DNA of 64,000 bases from Vreelandella populi (lineage in GTDB: Bacteria > Pseudomonadota > Gammaproteobacteria > Pseudomonadales > Halomonadaceae). The stretch covers positions 248,001 through 312,000 of the forward strand of contig NZ_RZHE01000002.1 in NCBI RefSeq assembly GCF_003989825.1, written 5' to 3'. This document shows, in pieces, positions 60,365-64,000 of this stretch (positions are counted from its first letter, which is position 1; the number at the start of each line of letters is the position of its first letter). The translations under genes were made by a program, and so were the position numbers. The notes under the pieces are model-generated. The model searched no databases. It was given only the letters and a program-made list of their open reading frames with translations, and was not told the DNA's origin.

Positions 60365-60991
60365 ATGGGTGTTGTGGCCAAGCGGTCGTCGATGATTTTT
60401 TACTCAGGTAGTGATGATCATTTCAGTCATCGTGTGCGCATTGTTCTGGCTGAGAAGGGGGTCGCTGTTGATATCGTTGATGTAAACGAAGAACAGCCAC
60501 CTGAAGATTTGGCAGACCTCAACCCGTATAACAGCGTACCGACGCTGTTGGATCGTGATCTGGTGCTTTATGAGTCCAAGGTCATGATGGAGTATCTGGA
60601 TGAGCGCTTCCCGCATCCGCCGTTGTTGCCTGTTTACCCGGTAGCCCGGGCGCAAAGCCGCCTGTGGATGCACCGTATTGAGCGTGAATGGTGCCCTATG
60701 GTGGATCTGATTCGTAGCGGTGGGAAAAAAGAAGCCGACAAGGCGCGTAAAGAATTGCGTGAAAGCCTTATTGGTATCTCGCCGATCTTTGAAGATATGC
60801 CTTTCTTCATGAGTGAAGAGTTTACCTTGGTGGACTGCTGCCTGGCTCCGATCTTATGGCGTCTGCCGGATCTTAATATCGAGCTGCCTGAAAAGCAGGT
60901 CAAGCCGCTTTTAAGCTACATGTCGCGGGTGTTTGAGCGCGAAGCATTCAAGGCGTCCTTGAATGAGCGTGAAAAAGAGATGCGTGTGTAA
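60365..60991 (+). CDS. sspA: stringent starvation protein A
   Basis: SspA is a GST-fold protein that binds RNA polymerase and, in E. coli, represses H-NS and supports acid and starvation survival. The 208-residue product has the thioredoxin-like N-terminal domain ([56 protein letters not shown]) and an all-helical C-terminal domain. A GAGGA precedes the ATG. It follows petC and precedes sspB, the usual gammaproteobacterial order. Confidence 0.95.
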   Translation: MGVVAKRSSMIFYSGSDDHFSHRVRIVLAEKGVAVDIVDVNEEQPPEDLADLNPYNSVPTLLDRDLVLYESKVMMEYLDERFPHPPLLPVYPVARAQSRLWMHRIEREWCPMVDLIRSGGKKEADKARKELRESLIGISPIFEDMPFFMSEEFTLVDCCLAPILWRLPDLNIELPEKQVKPLLSYMSRVFEREAFKASLNEREKEMRV

Positions 60992-61052
60992 TTTATCTGG
61001 CCCCTTGGCCTTGTAAAGGCGGGGGCCTAACTTGTCAGGAGGAGGGAGTCTT

Positions 61053-61532
61053 ATGAAATCGAGTCGCCCCTATCTCGCCCGAGCACTCTATGAGTGGTTG
61101 CTGGATAACGAATTAACACCCTACCTGGTAGTGGATGCAACGCTGCCCGGGGTGGAAGTGCCGCGCCAGTTTGTGCAAAACGGTCAGATCGTATTGAACG
61201 TGGCACCAACGGCAGTGCGTGATCTGTTCATGGAGAACCAGGCCATTGGTTTTAACGCACGGTTTGGCGGCCAGCCCATGCAGGTTATGGTGCCCACACC
61301 TGCGTTGATTGCCATCTATGCCCGCGAAAATGGGGTGGGTATGGTGTTTGGTCACGAGCCTGAATTAGGCGGCGAAGCCGGTGACGACGAATTGGCGCTT
61401 GAAGAAGTGTCCGACACTCCCTCAAAACCCGAGCTTTCCGTTACCGAGCCGGTACCTGAAGATGAGCTTGAAAAAGCACCTGAAGCGTCTTCCAAAGCCA
61501 AGAAAAAGCCCACGCTGCGCGTCGTCAAATAG
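61053..61532 (+). CDS. sspB: ClpXP protease specificity-enhancing factor SspB
   Basis: SspB tethers ssrA-tagged proteins to ClpXP. From ATG 61053, preceded by AGGAGG, the protein is 159 residues. It has the substrate-binding domain (YLARALYEWLLDNELTPYLVVDA, GQIVLNVAPTAVRDL), an acidic disordered linker and a C-terminal ClpX-binding tail PTLRVVK that matches the E. coli tail. A strong bidirectional terminator follows. Confidence 0.96.
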   Translation: MKSSRPYLARALYEWLLDNELTPYLVVDATLPGVEVPRQFVQNGQIVLNVAPTAVRDLFMENQAIGFNARFGGQPMQVMVPTPALIAIYARENGVGMVFGHEPELGGEAGDDELALEEVSDTPSKPELSVTEPVPEDELEKAPEASSKAKKKPTLRVVK

Positions 61533-61557
61533 CTACGCATAAACGGCTATTGCAGTT

Positions 61558-61593
61558 AAAAAAACCTCGCCTGGCATCCAGGCGAGGTTTTTT
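61558..61593. terminator. bidirectional terminator between sspB and dolP
   Basis: 14-bp stem AAAACCTCGCCTGG / CCAGGCGAGGTTTT (61561-61574, 61578-61591) with loop CAT, flanked by an A7 run and a T6 run, so it serves both convergent genes. Confidence 0.95.
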
Positions 61594-61612
61594 GATGCAT
61601 CAAGCATAGAGG

Positions 61613-62185
61613 CTAGTCGATATATTCAAACACTTTCACGATGCGTTGAATGCCGCCCACGGAGGAGGCCGCGTTAACAATGCGGTCGGCTTCTTCATGG
61701 GTCACCATACCCATCAGGTACACACTGGCATTCTCAGTGGTTACCTTGAGTTTGGATGAGTCAATACGATCATTGGTGGCTAATGTGCTCACCACGTTGG
61801 TGGTTAGCCATGTGTCGGTCAGGCGCTGGCTGGCCGGCAGACGGGCGGCAATGGTTAACTCATTGTGCACTTGATTGACGCCACGCAAATTGCGGACGAC
61901 ATCGCCTGCCTTGGTACGCAGTTCCTCGCTGGGTACTTGGCCTACTAGCAGCAGCGAGCCGTTGTAGCTGTGAGCGCGAATGCGGGCATCGCCAAGGCGT
62001 GCATCTGCGCGATCTAGGGCGCGTTCAGCCTCGCGCTCAATTGTTGCGTCCACGGCTTCCACGTCGTTGCTGCGTTGGCCATAATTGGCCGGATTGGACG
62101 CAGTGTTTGTGGCGCAGCCGCTGATCAAGACAGCGGTAAAAAGCGTTGCCGCCATTAGCTTGCGAGAAGAAAAACGCAGGGTCAT
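61613..62185 (-). CDS. dolP: dual BON-domain outer-membrane lipoprotein DolP
   Basis: DolP (YraP) is a phospholipid-binding lipoprotein that supports outer-membrane integrity and BAM function. The 190-residue product has a lipobox LISGC, followed by two BON domains (RIRAHSYNGSLLLVGQVPSEEL; KLKVTTENASVYLMGMVTHEEA). AAGGAG lies upstream of the ATG at 62185. The order lpoA-yraN-diaA-dolP matches E. coli. Confidence 0.94.
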   Translation of the reverse strand: MTLRFSSRKLMAATLFTAVLISGCATNTASNPANYGQRSNDVEAVDATIEREAERALDRADARLGDARIRAHSYNGSLLLVGQVPSEELRTKAGDVVRNLRGVNQVHNELTIAARLPASQRLTDTWLTTNVVSTLATNDRIDSSKLKVTTENASVYLMGMVTHEEADRIVNAASSVGGIQRIVKVFEYID

Positions 62186-62237
62186 GATAAATGACTCCTT
62201 ATCCTATAAAATAATAAAGAAACCGGTGAGCGCGTGA

Positions 62238-62840
<603 letters not shown>

Positions 62841-62855
62841 CTAGTTAAAATAGAA

Positions 62856-63227
62856 TCAATAGGCGTCAAAAGCCGCTTTCTCCCATTGGAAATCAAGATC
62901 TGGCGGTGTGCCTGTAATGGCAAGAATATCAAAGCGGCAGGGAGATGTAAGGCCGTGTTTGCCAATATATAGCGTTGCTGCCCGTACTAGGCGCTGCCGT
63001 TTGGTTGGCGTAACGGTTTCCAGCGGATGGCCATAACGGGTAGTCACCCGGTGTTTGACTTCAATAAACACCAATGTCTCCCTGTCACGCATCACCAGAT
63101 CCAGCTCACCGCCTTTCACATGGTGATTCTGGGCGACCAGTGACAAGCCTTTTTGTTGCAGCCATTGAGCGGCAAGCTGCTCAATGGCTGCACCGCGCTT
63201 GCGCGCTGTTTGGGCGTTATTCGCCAC
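62856..63227 (-). CDS. yraN: YraN family endonuclease-like protein (UPF0102)
   Basis: The 123-residue protein matches UPF0102, a family with a predicted Holliday-junction-resolvase-like nuclease fold. The family signature GGELDLVMRDRETLVFIEVKHR provides the D...ExK-type acidic and lysine residues. The start is GTG 63227 with a weak ribosome binding site; it overlaps the end of lpoA by 11 bp, so translation is probably coupled. Biological role is unknown. Confidence 0.92.
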   Translation of the reverse strand: MANNAQTARKRGAAIEQLAAQWLQQKGLSLVAQNHHVKGGELDLVMRDRETLVFIEVKHRVTTRYGHPLETVTPTKRQRLVRAATLYIGKHGLTSPCRFDILAITGTPPDLDFQWEKAAFDAY

Positions 63228-64000
63228 TGGCGGTTTGGCCGGGGATCAAAATGGGCGCCGGCGTACCGTTTTGGAATTTCGCCCAAGGCAATTCGCGGTA
63301 GATGCGTCCATCGCCCGTCAGGTAGAGCGTACCGGTGCTGCCTCTCATGCCGTTGAGTGAGGCAATATCCGACAGGTGCGTTGCAATCTCATAGGCATCG
63401 ACGCCCATTGCCATCAGGCGAAACATTGAGGCATCAGACTCTTCGCGCAGACGTTGGTAGGTTGGGTAGAACGGCAATGCCTCTTCACCGCCTACCGCCG
63501 CATCAGGAATCTGCCAGGGGATATCAGCAAACACGACATCATTGAGGTCCTGGTCCCGGCGCGTTTGCAGACGGCCTTCATACAGGTGAGAAGTGGCGTA
63601 AATAGGCAAGTTGGGCGCGTAGTAGTAATCCATGGTGGGCGGCACCTGACGTGCATAATCGGGAAGCGCCAGCAGGAAAAGCGCATCAATATTGCCCAGT
63701 TGAGCCCGTTCGCCGCTGACATTCAAGGCCGTCTGTACTGCATTGGAAACTGAGCTTTCCGGGTTGTAGCGTACGGCGTTGGTGATCTCGCCACCCTGGC
63801 CGTTGAACTCGTTCCAGAAGGCTTCACCGACACGGCGTCCCCAATCGTTATCAGGTACCATCATCGACATCCGACGCTGGCCGTCCTGATAGGCGCGACG
63901 CGCTGCCTGCCGAGCTTCATCCTCGGCAGACAGACCGTACTGGAACAAACGCGCTGCGCGATTCTGTTCTCCGCTGCCATAGTTAAGCGCCAAGGTAGGA
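63217..64000 (-). CDS. lpoA: penicillin-binding protein activator LpoA, C-terminal part (gene continues beyond the window)
   Basis: LpoA is an outer-membrane lipoprotein that activates PBP1A. Only the last ~260 codons are in the window, and the frame is open to base 64000. The visible part is the periplasmic-binding-protein-like C-terminal domain: MVPDNDWGRRVGEAFWNEF, IDALFLLALPDYARQVPPTMDYYYAPNLPIYATSHLYEG and RLMAMGVDAYEIATHLSDI. It heads the lpoA-yraN-diaA-dolP set. Confidence 0.93.
   Translation of the reverse strand, partial: PTLALNYGSGEQNRAARLFQYGLSAEDEARQAARRAYQDGQRRMSMMVPDNDWGRRVGEAFWNEFNGQGGEITNAVRYNPESSVSNAVQTALNVSGERAQLGNIDALFLLALPDYARQVPPTMDYYYAPNLPIYATSHLYEGRLQTRRDQDLNDVVFADIPWQIPDAAVGGEEALPFYPTYQRLREESDASMFRLMAMGVDAYEIATHLSDIASLNGMRGSTGTLYLTGDGRIYRELPWAKFQNGTPAPILIPGQTASGE

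Overview
The window reads as ordinary chromosomal core sequence from a gammaproteobacterium, most likely a member of the Halomonadaceae (Halomonas or a close relative). I infer this from gene order, from the acidic character of several exported or envelope proteins (notably the lipoprotein at 14061-14840), from the HisZ plus short HisG pair, and from the petABC-sspAB and rpoN-lpt-kds-mla neighbourhoods. Genes are densely packed, with no rRNA, tRNA, insertion sequence, prophage, CRISPR array or obvious island. No stretch longer than about 250 bases lacks a gene.

Layout. 1-8882 (+): the end of mutL, then miaA, hfq, hflX, hflK, hflC, hisZ and purA (mismatch repair, tRNA modification, RNA chaperone, ribosome-associated GTPase, membrane protease regulators, histidine and purine synthesis). 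9011-18349: a looser set with cobO(-), yajQ, pepN, a lipid-kinase-like gene, an acidic lipoprotein, a cold-shock gene(-), a LysE-type exporter, the lytic transglycosylase slt(-) and a DUF1232 gene. 18345-21994: htpG behind a textbook sigma-32 promoter, then gpsA overlapping sixA. 22067-25352 (-): gatC-gatA-gatB. 25585-37532: the shape and envelope run mreB-mreC-mreD-maf-rng-yhdP-tldD, then yjgA(-) and pmbA. 37620-45341 (-): a small kinase-like protein, the PTS-Ntr/sigma-54 cluster (ptsO, rapZ, ptsN, hpf, rpoN) and LPS transport and Kdo genes (lptB, lptA, lptC, kdsC, kdsD). 45588-52344 (+): mlaFEDCB, ibaG, murA, hisG and hisD. 52361-55019: a DegS/AlgW-type protease(-), a Nif3-family gene(+) and zapG(-). 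55221-61532 (+): zapE, rplM-rpsI, petABC, sspA-sspB. 61613-64000 (-): dolP, diaA, yraN and the 3' part of lpoA.

How the genes work together. Much of the window builds or polices the cell envelope: precursor synthesis (murA, kdsC, kdsD), LPS export (lptABC; yhdP for phospholipid traffic), retrograde lipid transport (mla), peptidoglycan turnover and synthesis (slt, lpoA), shape (mreBCD) and stress sensing (DegS-like protease, dolP). Proteostasis is the second theme (hflKC, htpG, sspB, tldD/pmbA, hflX, hpf).

I did not find a convincing undescribed multi-gene system. The most interesting signals are small: (a) short tandem duplications of 12-19 bp at gene boundaries, several copying a stop codon or ribosome binding site; (b) a kinase-like protein with Gly at the catalytic Asp position; (c) a cytochrome b with PVWY instead of PEWY in its Qo motif; (d) a RapZ lacking the basic C-terminal tail of the enterobacterial protein; (e) a MutL with endonuclease motifs; and (f) a clean sigma-32 promoter overlapping the preceding gene's stop codon.
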